64,000 nt of DNA, from assembly GCA_943736015.1 (NCBI GenBank), contig OX031059.1, positions 19,220,001-19,284,000 of the forward strand. Reading direction: 5' to 3'. Positions 22,412-34,400 of this stretch are shown here, piece after piece. The stretch's first letter is position 1; each line of letters begins with the position of its first letter. A program made the translations under genes and the position numbers. This DNA is from Tridacna crocea (lineage: Eukaryota; Mollusca; Bivalvia; Cardiida; Cardiidae). The notes below the pieces were generated by a model that had not been told where the DNA came from, searched no databases, and saw nothing but the letters and a program-made list of their open reading frames with translations.

Positions 22412-24640
22412 AGGCCTATTTCTTAAATAATCTTTAATGCAGTCCACGCTTTTATTGAGAATAGCGGTAGATTCTCCTGAGTTTCAAGCTGAATTCAACG
22501 TTACTAGTGTATGGTATCTCTCTTTTAATATTGTACTGCCGCGGACACAAATATACACGAGGCCTAGATCTAGTAAAAGTTAATTTTACATTTTCTCTCT
22601 AACTCTGCTCAACCTCTGATCATTATCCCTTTTTTTTTTTCATTCCTCATTTTTTCACCCTTACTCTCTAAATTTTTCACTATCAGTTCATTATTTTGGT
22701 GTCTTTATTTTTGTTTACTGTAATTGTCATACTGCGTGACTTTCTTTCGGGAGAGGAACTATAGATCTATATATTTGAAAGCTTTGATGCTTTCGTTCCA
22801 ATCCTACTCGCAATCTATGTTGTTGTACATGAATAATATCTGAACATATTATATTGAATAAAATAAGTTTAAACTAAGTTCAATCCGCGTAGGCTAATCC
22901 GAGACGGCATTGTACGACAACATAAGATTTTTTCTACAGTACTTAGACTTACTTAGTGTGAAATAGAAAATCACTTACGATCTGGATGATCTGGCTGATC
23001 CTGGACGACAATGCGCTAATTTCCGAATGTCCTTTTTCATATTAGAGCCAGTTCACATTTGTATCGGAGCATTTGTTTCATTATGTCAATACATGTAGAT
23101 CTAGTGCGTTTATTCTCGACAATTCTTTGTCAGTTGCAAATAGAAAAGTTAGTCAATAATTCACGTTTAGGATAGCAAAACTCTAGAGCTCTCATTTGTT
23201 AATCTATTCATTGGCACTGTCAGCCTGAAATTATTTCCTTGACGTATTATTTCGGCTATGTTCAACACACGGCACAGATTGTTCAGACAACACTAGCTGT
23301 TCACTTTCAAGATATAACTTCGCGTAGATCTAGTGTAGAAATCACGTTGAAAGACCAGAGCATATTGCACATGACATTCTCCTTTAAAATTTAGATCTCG
23401 AAGACAAAATACCACATGATGTACAGAGAATGAGGAGCTTGTCTGTTTTATCTTTGTTTTCAGCCAATACTTTCGGAATTGGTATGGTCAGAGCTATCGA
23501 GTGTGAATAAAGTTCCTACCCGTAGATCTATCCATGATTTGAAGGCATATTGATTTTATGATTCACTGTCTTCAATGGAGGAGTAAACAGTTCGAGCGCT
23601 GCCCGCTTTTAGGCTTTGCCTATATCTATTTTAGATTTTTATTCGAGGCTTTTAAAGAAGAGTGATGTTACTATAGCAGATAAGATTTTTAACTAAATTA
23701 CATTTTCATGGCATCATGGAGTTAACACATCCAGCCCCATTTGGCATCCCTCGGGTGATGGGAGCCATCACACGGGTACAACTGGTTGATTGACATGTGT
23801 CAGATCGGTACATTCATCGCCCGGAAATACGGCGGTCGATCTACCTTTCCAGAATCTGACATTTGTAAGGCTCCATTTACAAAAGAAAACTTGAGTTTCA
23901 ATATTTTATCAAAATCTTTCTAACTAGAGTCTACATGTATATTGTAGTTGATAACCAGTTCGTATATTCATTTCTTAACGTGATTTATCAATTCCGACTG
24001 AAGTTTTCCGCGTCAAATAGACAGCGAATAACTCCATCGAGGTTGTTTATGTCGTTGCTATAAACGACACTGGAGAGACATTACGTACTTGCTCCAGGTC
24101 AACGTTACTGCGCCTGTCAATTAAACATACCCGCTCTAGTAAAAATCATGGCTGCGCCCAAGAATTTTACTATGTAGGCATTAATACATACTTCTATAAC
24201 AACCAGATGAATAGAAGTGCAGTAGACGGTTGTCGCACGGAATGTCTGGAATATCAGTGCATATTTCTATATTGTTCTTTTGGCGTTGGTTATTTGTTAA
24301 AAACGTTTAATCCGACAAACTTCCTCCAGCGACTATCAGCAAAATGCGGTGTTAAACATAAAACAACAATCTGAAGTTTGCTTTGCCAAGTGATTCATAC
24401 ATGCTTTTTTTCACCAAAGTTCAAACCAAAAACCATATGACATTCTTAAAGAGCAACTTTTTGTCAATTTTTGTAGGCAACGTTCCATGCTACAGAACTC
24501 AATAAAATGATCCAACTCCCGAGTTGAAACAGAGTCTTCCTTAATATAAATTGATAATAGTGATCATCAACGAACAACCATTCATATGCCTTGTCAGCCG
24601 CACACCTAAAAGTATCTAGTTATATCTAATACTATGATTT
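22412..24640. other. Unassigned 2.2-kb region
   Basis: No gene, tandem array or clear transposon end. The nearest notable motif lies just upstream (22140-22165), two GTGACGTCA-type CRE-like sites. It may hold an unrecognised old element. Confidence 0.4.
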
Positions 24641-25005
24641 AAATATGAGCCTTACTCTGTGAAAAGAGGTCTTAACGCATCTAGGGTCTGCCTGCTCAGA
24701 CTGCGTAATAACATCTCGTAAAAAGACCTCGTAATAACGTCTTTTAAAACACGTAATTTAACGTGTTTAAAAGTTTTAGAGCAAGAAATATCGTGTTTGA
24801 AATACGTAATAGCGCAAAAAAATATATAACTAATGTGAAAAAATCTTGTTATGACGAGTTTTGAAACACGTAGAAACGTGTTTGAAAGTCTCAGTAACGC
24901 GATTTGAAAAGTCGCTGTAACGTCTCTTTTTTTGTGGGAGGGGGGGGGGGGATCTACTGTTTTCATTATGGTTGAGGTACTGCAAAGTCTAGTCATATGA
25001 AAAAA

Positions 25006-25312
25006 AAACTTGCTAAAGGTCTACTAGGAGATACTACATACTAATATCAAAGCTCTACGCCTTCTAGTTTCAGAGAAGATTTTCAAGCGTTTTGCTATTT
25101 TTTCCTTTTAGTTGCTATGGCAACCAGAGCTATGGGTGGAATTCAATCTCTTTGGAAGAGCTTCACCCAAGGAACATCCCTGCCATGTTTCATCAAGATT
25201 TACCCAGTGGTTTAGAAGGAGAAAATGTTTAAAGAAATTGTGGGCGACGGACGACGGACATGGGGCGATCACGAAAGCTCACCTTGAGTACTTCGTGCTC
25301 AGGTGAGCTAAA
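25006..25312 (-). mobile_element. Inverted truncated Helitron-like head
   Basis: On the minus strand: TTTTTTTAGCTCACCTGAGC, GTCCGTCGTCC leader, one unit. No tail. Confidence 0.7.
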
Positions 25313-25494
25313 AAAAAAGGTTACTCCGAATTTTCTATTCCTGTTACTACGACTTTTAAACTTGTTATTACGAGATTTTTTCACGTAAGTGCGACTTTTT
25401 TAGGTTGTAACGTATTTTGGATTCAAGTTATTACGAGATTTTTCGCATTACTGTGACTTTTAAACGCGTACTTACGTGTTTTAAAGGTGGTCCT

Positions 25495-26036
25495 TCAGAG
25501 TTTGGAACGAAAATTTACAAAAATGCAAAAAAAAATCACCCTTAATCTCCCAAAGCCTTTTAGTTTTCATTCATGAAACCGCAGTAGTCGAAAACCGTCC
25601 GACAACACGAGAAATTAGAGATTTACTACAGCCCAGGTTGACACCCACGGGAGACACGTTCTATTTTTAGATGATCAGTTCGCTCATTTACATACAGGTA
25701 TACACAGACGAAGTTTCAAATACAGCATCCGAAGAAGACATTATGGAAAATAATAATTACATGTTTGTTACATAATGGAATTTAAGCGTTATGAGTCACG
25801 TGCTAGTCACTTGACCTTCCCAAAATGCTTTATTGATTTTTGGCTCGAAATCTGAAAATATCTTAGGAGGCTACGTAGCCTTTTAAGGGAACACCACAAA
25901 TTTTTTTTTTTTTTTTTTTTTTTTGTAATATTATGAATTTTAATTATTGATGATTTGTATTATTTTTTCATATGAATTTGAGTGATATATATATTTTTTT
26001 AATTTGGTGAGATGTAAAAATTCTAATTACCCACCT
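25495..26036. mobile_element. 542-bp TTAA-flanked element 'R', intact copy
   Basis: Starts AGGTGGTCCTTCAGAG and ends TAATTACCCACCT; TTAA on both sides (25491-25494, 26037-26040). A second copy, opened by three other elements, starts at 43468. No ORF of note. Confidence 0.8.
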
Positions 26037-26240
26037 TTAAAACACGTTGTCGCATAATTTTTTTTGAGTTAGTGCAACTTTTTCTTAGATTATTATATGT
26101 TTTGAATTCGCGTGTTTTAAAACACATTATTACGAGATTTTTCGCCTTAGTGTGACTTGTTTTTGCGTTATAAGGTGTTTTGAATTCACGTGATTACGTG
26201 TTTTTGATAAAAAATATTTTACCTTCATTTTGACCCGTGT

Positions 26241-26535
26241 AGGCAGGAATCTTATATATACAAGATCCCTGGTGTAGGCCTTCGTATGTAGGCTTTCATT
26301 AAAAAAAGTAATCATTTTCCGAAATCGTTTTCGCTTCCATATTTCTATGTTTTTAAAGTAAATTATATGCGACTTTCAAGTGAGTGTTTACAATGTATGA
26401 AATGAATGTATTCAGCACTGACCACTTTCATACACAATTATGAATATAAAATTGTTCCAAACAACTTTGTAACAATATCGTTACTTTCTGAAACAAATTG
26501 AGAAGACATCAAGGCCTGTTAGACAAATCCTCCCA

Positions 26536-26569
<34 letters not shown>

Positions 26570-27300
26570 TCTTTTCGCCATCCCCCTTCCTTCCTCCCCA
26601 TCCCTTTTCCCCCATTCTCTCCCTTCCTTCCTTTCTTCCTTCCTTCCAATCTCTCTCTCCATTTTTTTCACGATGATTGTCTGATTCTTCCGGCTTAATA
26701 AAATTGGGGAGAGAAACAGAGAACCGTCCGAGATCGCCCGAATACATGTCCAATAAAATTTGGCCTATTGATAAAACGTGTTTTAGAATTGTACTGCCAT
26801 TCAAGTATTTATCCAACTGCACATCTGAACCGATCTAGATCAACAGGGATCTACATGTAGTTGCAGAAAACAGTTTAAATTGTAAAACATGTCCAATGTT
26901 TTTTCTTGGCATTCTACATCAGTTTATTCAAATTAGGACATATCTGGTACATGGTTAAAACAGACACTGCACTTGTTCTTTTGGGTGTATTATATAATTC
27001 CTGTAGAATTTACTCTTTAGCCTCTAATTGCATAGATGTTCAGCTGATATGAATATACAATCGATCGTGCATAATGATGATTATTGCTATTATCCACGAT
27101 GACGAACCTATTTGAAACTGCGACAATGATAATATAGATTTTTGACCAAAGTAACAAAATTGTTTACTGTAACACAAATCCATACGCTTACCGTATTTTC
27201 AGCTCAAGAGCTGGATCTTTGTATTGAATTAGGGAGCATATGTTACGTTGTAATGCAAAAATGGAAAAATATCATTTAAAAACTGCAATATGATTTTTCT
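26241..27300. other. Intergenic; contains a (CT)n microsatellite
   Basis: A CT run at 26536-26565 followed by CCTT-rich sequence to 26650. Open frames here are low-complexity translations. Nothing else seen. Confidence 0.6.
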
Positions 27301-27301
27301 T

Positions 27302-27890
27302 TAGCTCACCTGAGCCCCAAGTGCTCAGAGTGAGCTATTGTGATCACTCACCGTCCGTCCGCGTCCGGCGTCCGTCCGTCCGTCCGTTCACATTTCTTTG
27401 TTTACACTCTAGCATAGATACAAATATTAACCAATCAGCACCAAACTTGGTCAAAGTATATATGACTATAAGATCTCGGATGAATTCGATTATGGATCTA
27501 ATCGGACTAGAATATCTGGAGTTATTTGCCCTTGAATTAGAAAAAATGCTATATTTCACTTTGTTTACATTCTAGCATCTACGAATATCGATCAATCAGC
27601 ACCAAACTTGGTAAAAATATATATGACTATAAGATCTCGGATGAGTTCGATTATGGATGTAATCGGACTATCTACGACTACAGTTATTTGCCCTTGAATT
27701 AGAAAAATTGTTGTACATGTATTTGCATTTGTTTACACTCTAGCATCTACACTTTTTAACCAATCAGCACTAAGCTTAGCCAAAATATATGTAACAATAA
27801 GATCTTGTATGAGTTCGATTATGGGTGTAATGACCAGAACGACTTTAGTTAATTGCCCTTGAATTAGAAAGATAGTTACATGTATGTGTT
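27302..27890 (+). mobile_element. Truncated Helitron-like element, three ~163-bp units
   Basis: Head TAGCTCACCTGAGCCCCAAG, CCGTCCGTCCG leader, units containing CAATCAGCACCAAACTTGG and ATAAGATCTCGGATGA. No tail; it ends about 540 bases before the FKBP start codon. Confidence 0.72.
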
Positions 27891-27984
27891 GTATGAATTG
27901 TATATGTATGACAATAAAATATGTTTAAACTAAACCTCCCCTAATACAGAAGGAAGAAAAGGAGGTACGGAATCGGCATTATCT

Positions 27985-28050
27985 CCCGCTAGATGGCATT
28001 CTATAATCTTCGAAGAATATGACATGCGCAGACAACGACTGAATCGGCCG
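27985..28050. promoter_or_regulatory. CTCF-like core next to an NRF1-like GCGCA site
   Basis: CCCGCTAGATGGCATTC resembles the animal CTCF core (13 of 15 positions by eye) and CATGCGCAGA resembles half an NRF1 site. The same block recurs at 62241-62275 plus 62540-62575. About 400 bases upstream of the FKBP start. Binding is not shown. Confidence 0.3.
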
Positions 28051-28427
28051 AGTTGCAACGAGACGAGTCACTCGGATCTCTTGCACTGGATCATTCCCAT
28101 TCATGAGAGTAACGAACGACAACTCTGCTCGGAGATTGGCAAAGAGTGTTGACAGGCGATATTCTTTATTCACAAAAAGTAGTGCCATATTCAAATCCAG
28201 AGTAAATTGTTAATATAAGCATTGCTTTTGAATTTTCTTTAATTGTTGTGAAATTAATTCTTAAGACATCTATTTTGATTCAAAAGAATGAATATTTTGT
28301 AGTTTTATCATCCAACATGCTATCGTTGCATCCACTGTAATCTTATCCCAGTATAATTCCGTCCCTGTGTACATACATTTTCCGCCTTTGACCGAAAACT
28401 GGCCGACAGAACTATTCGTTACTGATC

Positions 28428-28470
28428 ATGGCAGATCAATTAAACGTTGAACATACCGTACAGGGAACCG
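28428..28470 (+). CDS. FKBP1A: FKBP coding exon 1
   Basis: ATG followed by [14 protein letters not shown] plus one base; donor CCG|gtaaaa. It was assigned because its phase (one base over) joins exon 2 to give ...TVQGTGACPKSG, the right length and spacing for an FKBP12 N terminus. Confidence 0.75.
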
Positions 28471-31400
28471 GTAAAACACGAGTTTACTATTACATATCTC
28501 TTATCTGTTTATATTAGTCGTGGGATTTTCGCTGTGAGAATTATGCTCTGGCATTATAAATGAAGTGCATGCCGGTAGGGACTGGTATGTATAAACACCG
28601 AGGCCGCCCAAATTTGGCAAAATACCCCAATGAAAAAATGCCAACCTTGTGAATTTACCTGAAAAGTCTTAAATTACTGGAAACAAAACCACTTGTTTCA
28701 AATAGGTATAATGATATAAAAATAGGCAGAGCCTAGAAACGCGCCAAAGAGACTTTTTTCCTCAGATATATGAAAACGGGGTGTGCCGGTCCCCCTAAAC
28801 ACAGAACCAAACCGAACCTTACCTAACCTTACCGAACCTAAGTTTTGTTTGGGCCATACTGTGTTTGTATGACATCAAAAAGTATATTTTCTATTTCAGG
28901 AACAGTTTGATAGTTATATGGCCTTTTCTCAGTTCTCCATTCATTCTCGCTTCTCCGTTCATGTACAAAAGCGGAAGGAATAAGCTTGCGCTCGTGACGT
29001 TTTGTTCCACCCTGGTTCTATTCTACTCTATCAGATATTATGCATAACATCCTATCCTACATCGAAAGTATTTTTCTATCAAATAAGATGCAAAAATGCA
29101 ACAAAAGAGAGAAAATTTCATAGTTTGAAAGAAAATATTTCATTAGTTACAATTAAAAGCAAATTTTCAATGTTTTTCAAGATTAAATACGCCTAAATGG
29201 GTTGTGTTTACCCTTTACTATGAATAAGCTAGGCCGTCTGAACCAGGGTGTAGACTATTCATCAGTCTTTAGCGACCGGCCTTGACATTGAATCAAATGA
29301 ATGGAAAAATGAGAAAGTGGCCATACAACCCAGGTTGGTGAGGTAGGTTTGAAAAAATCCTCGGATCGAACCTTTTGATGCAAGTTGTAGTGACTTTTTT
29401 CAGTAACAAGTTCGATTCAGATTTTATATTTGATCATTACACAAATTTTTGATTTCTTGGCCGAAAATGTGAATTTTGTGAGCTCATTTACCCTTAAGTG
29501 AACAGAGAAAGGAGAACACAGTATAATTGGAAAGAAAATGTAGCTATTTGTGATATATGACAAAATATTTGGACCCTTTCGTTCAACGAACCAAAAAACT
29601 GGCAGGACTGTCCGCCATATTGGAAGTTATTATCACAGGAATCTGACATTCTATAACCAAAATAAATGATAAAATATGGAAAAAAATCCCCCCCTATTAG
29701 AGCTGGGTATCGCCAAGAAAAATGTATCGCGATACTATCGCGATACCAGAGAGGCGATACGATACAATATCACGATACTTAATTGGTCCAGATTAACTTA
29801 ATGACAGTCTATTAAAAGAGAGACTGTTTTCATGTGATAGCGCAAACAAGATTTTATAAATAGATCTACATGTTCACAGTTATAAGCTCTTCAAAGACTT
29901 AAGGAACCTTTTCTCAAACTGTGCAACCATTTTTGGCAAAATCAATCCAAATGTTTGCTAAAACAAGTAGGTATGTGAGATACCATCGAACTGGTCCAAT
30001 TCCTGTACAAAATCTATCAGATCGGTAGTGCTAGGCAATCAGGTTGAAATCAAAAATGGTTATTGTTTTGTAATATGGTTATTGTTTTGTAATCTGAAGA
30101 GCACACCAACTAGTTATCTGGTGTACAATCGGTGTCTCCATTTAACTGAAAATGCCTTTTGGCTTCAAATACCATGACAGTTTGTCTACATGATATTAAG
30201 TTTATAGGGATGCTTTGTTTTGTACTTCAAAAATCAATGGTTTTGCAGTACCATTTAGAGTTTTTTCTTTATTCAGTATCATTCATTTTGGTCCTCTATT
30301 TAAAAAAATAGACATATTTCAAGCATTTGCAGACTCCCCCCACCACGTAGATCTGTATTTTCATTTCCTAAAACAACAATTTCTTCACTCATGAACAGCA
30401 TTTTAGCCTCAACGTACTGTTTTATTCATAGATTTGTGTAAATCCACTGTTCAACTTCACTATTAAAAATGAGAAGATAGTTTTAAGTCCCTCTGATCTG
30501 ACGATGCCATGCTGATCATTGTAGTGTCATGGGATTTCACGGTTTTTTGGCGATCTATTTCAAATCATTTTTGCAGAAGTATTACTACATGATTTGACAT
30601 CAGTTTGTCATTTTGAATAGCAGGAAACTTTAAAAATGGCCCTTTTTACACTAGATCAGAGGATTAACACCTTTATTACGTTGTCATAAATAACTCGCCA
30701 GCTTCATGATCATGCGCGTGTCTTGCATTTATACTGATCGTATTTAGCCCATATTTCTGCCGGATGCATTAAAACTAGGTTATTTGATGCTCTAGACCAT
30801 AACATAATGCGTCAGATTGACAATTAGGCAGACATTTTTCAGCCTCAAAGACATCAATTCAATTTCCCAGCGTCAAAACCCGCACTATAGTCAACCTCGG
30901 AAGACAGTTGCCGATCCGCATCTCATTCATTTGTTATTTAAAAATAATAAAGACAATTCAAACTGTGCTATCTTTCGCTAGCAAAAAATCAAATTGCAGC
31001 TTATATTCGTCCGCTAAATCAAATGACCTTGTTAATTAATGCTTTATTTTATTTTACAGTCCTTGTGACAAACCTGGTAAGGAGGCAAACCGATCAATAC
31101 GCAGCCGCAACTTTTTGGACACAAAGAAAATATGATAACCCTAGAACGTTCCGAATTAGCATCTATATTTAAAACCTGGAAAACCCTAAGCATGAGCGAG
31201 TGACTGTAAACATTTCGCTTCAAATTATTCCCCAAATTACAAAGTTTTATGAATTTCATTGTGTCTAGGGCGAGTTTTTTAACGTTCTTGTATGTATAGC
31301 AGAGACAAACTGTGCGTATTTTTTTTCCTATTTTATACATGAATCATTTACATTGATACGTGATCTCGCACACTCTGCACACGACACGACGTAAACGTAT

Positions 31401-34400
31401 CGCCAAGTATCGATACAATGAGTTAGTATCGCGATATACTATCGCCGGCAAAAATATCACGATGCACCGATGCATCGATGATATCGCCCCAGCTCTACCC
31501 CCTATATAATATAAACCCAAGGAATGCAACGTCTCGATTGCTGGCGCGAGCACCCGACAGCCTTTCCCAACCAAAATCACCCACGAAACAAACATTGATC
31601 ATTATCTCCTTCAGCCTAGCGATAGACAACACATTAATGTACCTGCGACATCTGGCGAAACCTCAGTAGACACCTTTCATCCGGAGATATCCCTCATGTG
31701 TTACAGCTCTATCAGGACATTCTGATTTATCCGGGTAGCCATTCGCTGACGTCACAAGAAGTGCAAGGAAGCATATTTTCGTATTACTTATTACAATTAT
31801 TTTTTTCGATTTTAAGACATTTATGGACATCAAATGATACTAAAGATTCTAGAAAAATCTGTAGTATCATGTCAGCGAATGGCTACCCGGATAAATCAAA
31901 ATGTCCTGATCGAGACGTTGCATTCCTTGTGTTTATATTATACAGGGGAGATTTTTTTTTCATATTTTATCATTTATTTTGGTTATAGAATGTCAAATTC
32001 CTGTGTTATTATAACCCTGAAATACTTTATACCTGGTAACAACCCGTTTTGTCCTGTACCGTAATGGGGGCAGAGATTGTATATTGTATTGTTTCCATCA
32101 AATTCAAATTTTCAGTCTTTTGATCAGAGTAGGAGTCAAATTTACTAGATACAATTCATCTTAATGAATTTGTGGATTTTCTACAGCCGACATTGTATAT
32201 AATGATAGAAACAAGTTTTATGTAGATTATGGGAAATTTAGAAGTTAGTATTCACGGTGTAGGACCGGAAGTGTACAGTGTTTGAGATTGTATGTCACTT
32301 GGGAGTCTGTACAGCGGTGAAATGTCACTTGGTCGTGAAAATTGCTAACACACGGTAAGTCAAGCTGGTGATTTTTCATTTATTTTGATGGCTATTATAA
32401 AACCTTCATATCCAGTTGTTTGTTTGTTAATCATAGACCGTATCAAGATCACTCATGTGCTCTGAAAAGCTTTCCAGGAGATATGGGGATGCCTTGATCG
32501 TGTAACCATACTAAAATACAGATGATTTTGCCTAAAAACAACGGGGTATTTTGTTTGATTAATCATCCTTAAAAGCTTTTTTGCTGAATGGAAAATGTAT
32601 AGACAGTTTCTTTATTCACTTTTGTTTGAAAACATGTAAAGAATTGGTAACAAAATCGACTACAATCCTCCTAATCGTTCGTTTAAAATGGCATGTCAAC
32701 AAAGGGAATTTGTACTGTCACTTAATAAGCTGTTATACAGTCACTTGAGATCTACACTATTTTATACAAGTGATAGTACAAAATTCTGTTGGTAGACATG
32801 CTGGAATTTCGTCATTTTAATCGCTTTTAAGGTCACAACTTGGAACTTGTTGATGAAAAGAGAAAGCAGACACATCGGCAGACCTTTTAATCGTAGAAAG
32901 AACTCTCTCGTATGCGCTACAGCGAAAATTCTGCTATTTTTTGTAGTCGAAAATCATTTCAATTTTCTCACATCAAGATGATCAAGACATTCTTATTGCT
33001 ATAAGGAGGTTGCATATTGCACGATCAGGTGCCTGGCATGTTTAATATATATCAAAAGTACATGTGGATGGAAAGAATTCAATCAAATATAAAAATAAAT
33101 GAAAAAAATATTAACTTCACTTACCTTGGAAACACAGTTTTCTAGAATCAAGTGACATTTCGCCACTGTACAGACTCCCAAGTGACATACAATATCAAAT
33201 AATGCACACTTCCTGTCCTACACTGTGGTATTGTTGAGCAACATCTTTTTTTCTTACAATGTTGTCTGAAATTGAAAGTATTTGCAGACGATCAGAGTAG
33301 GGGTCGAATTTACTAGATACAATGCATCTTAATGAATTTGTTAATTTTCTAATCCATTCTCAAGTGCCAATTTCTAGACCGTCCGAAATTGAAAGTATTT
33401 GCAGATGAAAAATTATGATAGAAACCAGTTTTATGTGGAGTATGGGAAATTTAGAAGTTGTTATTGTTGAGCAGTTTCTCCTTTTCTCACAATGTTGTCC
33501 GAAATTGAAAGTATTTGCAGACGACAATGTTTATATAAATGCTGATAGAATTTAAAAGTATTTGCAGACGACAATGTTTATGCTGAAACAAATCAGTTTT
33601 ATATACAGTATGGGAATCAGAGTCTGATGGAAATTTGAGAAGTTGCTATTGTTGAGCAATTTCTCCTTTCTCACAATGTTGTTATGAGTGTTTTATGTCA
33701 TGGTCATACAGGTCAACACGAAAGGAGTATCATTAATTTTAATGATTCATTTGGAAATGGAGGAGGGGGTATGTTGACAATTAGAGAAAAATGTCTTTCT
33801 ATGTCTTAGGTGGCCCTGAAAAGGGCCGTTTATATTTACTGTTTTAAATAAATGGACTTGAAGTATTGGGGTTTGATAAAACCATCTCTGTTTCCCTGCG
33901 CAGCCAGGTTTCTGTCTTCAAGTCTGTAAAGCTTAAGGCCGGCTTTCAAATATTTCCTTAGGTTCAAGGAGATAACAACGTCTGATCCGACCCTTAGTCT
34001 TTTCTTGCTGCATGCGAAATGTATATATTAGCGGTTCATCTTGCTGAGTCCTTCATCTTTGATGTTTGACACAGCGTCTTTAGTAGTGCCATGACAACAG
34101 TACCGGACATCAATTTCTGATGGATTTTGGACTACTGTCTTCTCTAAGGAGATTGCAATTTGGTACGCTGTGCCTGCTCTGATATAGGTGTTGCAGGTTG
34201 CTAGAAACAATCTCTGTTTGTCTTTTTGACTGTTGAATGACATCGGATAGCTGGCGTTTTGTTATATCGAATTTATCCAAAATATGCTGTACTCTAACGT
34301 AACCATATTTATCAAACGGAGCAGGCAAATCATGTCTCAGGTAGAAGACTGTCAATCTGGATACAGTTTCCATCGTATTTGACTAGCTTGTATATTGTAC

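Larger units (their letters stand above)
24700..26220. repeat. Palindrome-rich 'ACGTGTTTTAAAACACG' repeat region
   Basis: At 24715-24920, 25320-25490 and 26037-26220, short phrases such as TTATTACGAGATTTTT, GTGACTTTT and ACGTGTTTTAAA recur in both orientations, as if one ~55-60-bp unit had been repeated and inverted. It is interrupted by the two elements listed next. Confidence 0.6.

Noticed and set aside
24652-24996. 114-codon minus-strand frame
   Set aside because: Lies in the palindrome-rich repeat region; no recognisable motif, and its sequence follows the DNA repeat.
26481-26822. 113-codon minus-strand frame rich in Arg/Glu/Gly
   Set aside because: Translation of a CT/CCTT low-complexity tract.
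31044-31340. 98-codon minus-strand frame inside the hAT-like element
   Set aside because: No similarity to hAT transposase motifs that I can recognise; isolated and short.
32340-32362. GGTAAGT motifs in both arms of the 32253-33227 element as splice donors of a gene
   Set aside because: They are mirrored because the arms are inverted repeats; no exon-like frame precedes them.
33240-33700. Closely spaced AATTGAAAGTATTTGCAGA repeats as a CRISPR-like array
   Set aside because: The genome is eukaryotic, spacing is irregular, and the motif is the arm of the TTAA MITE.
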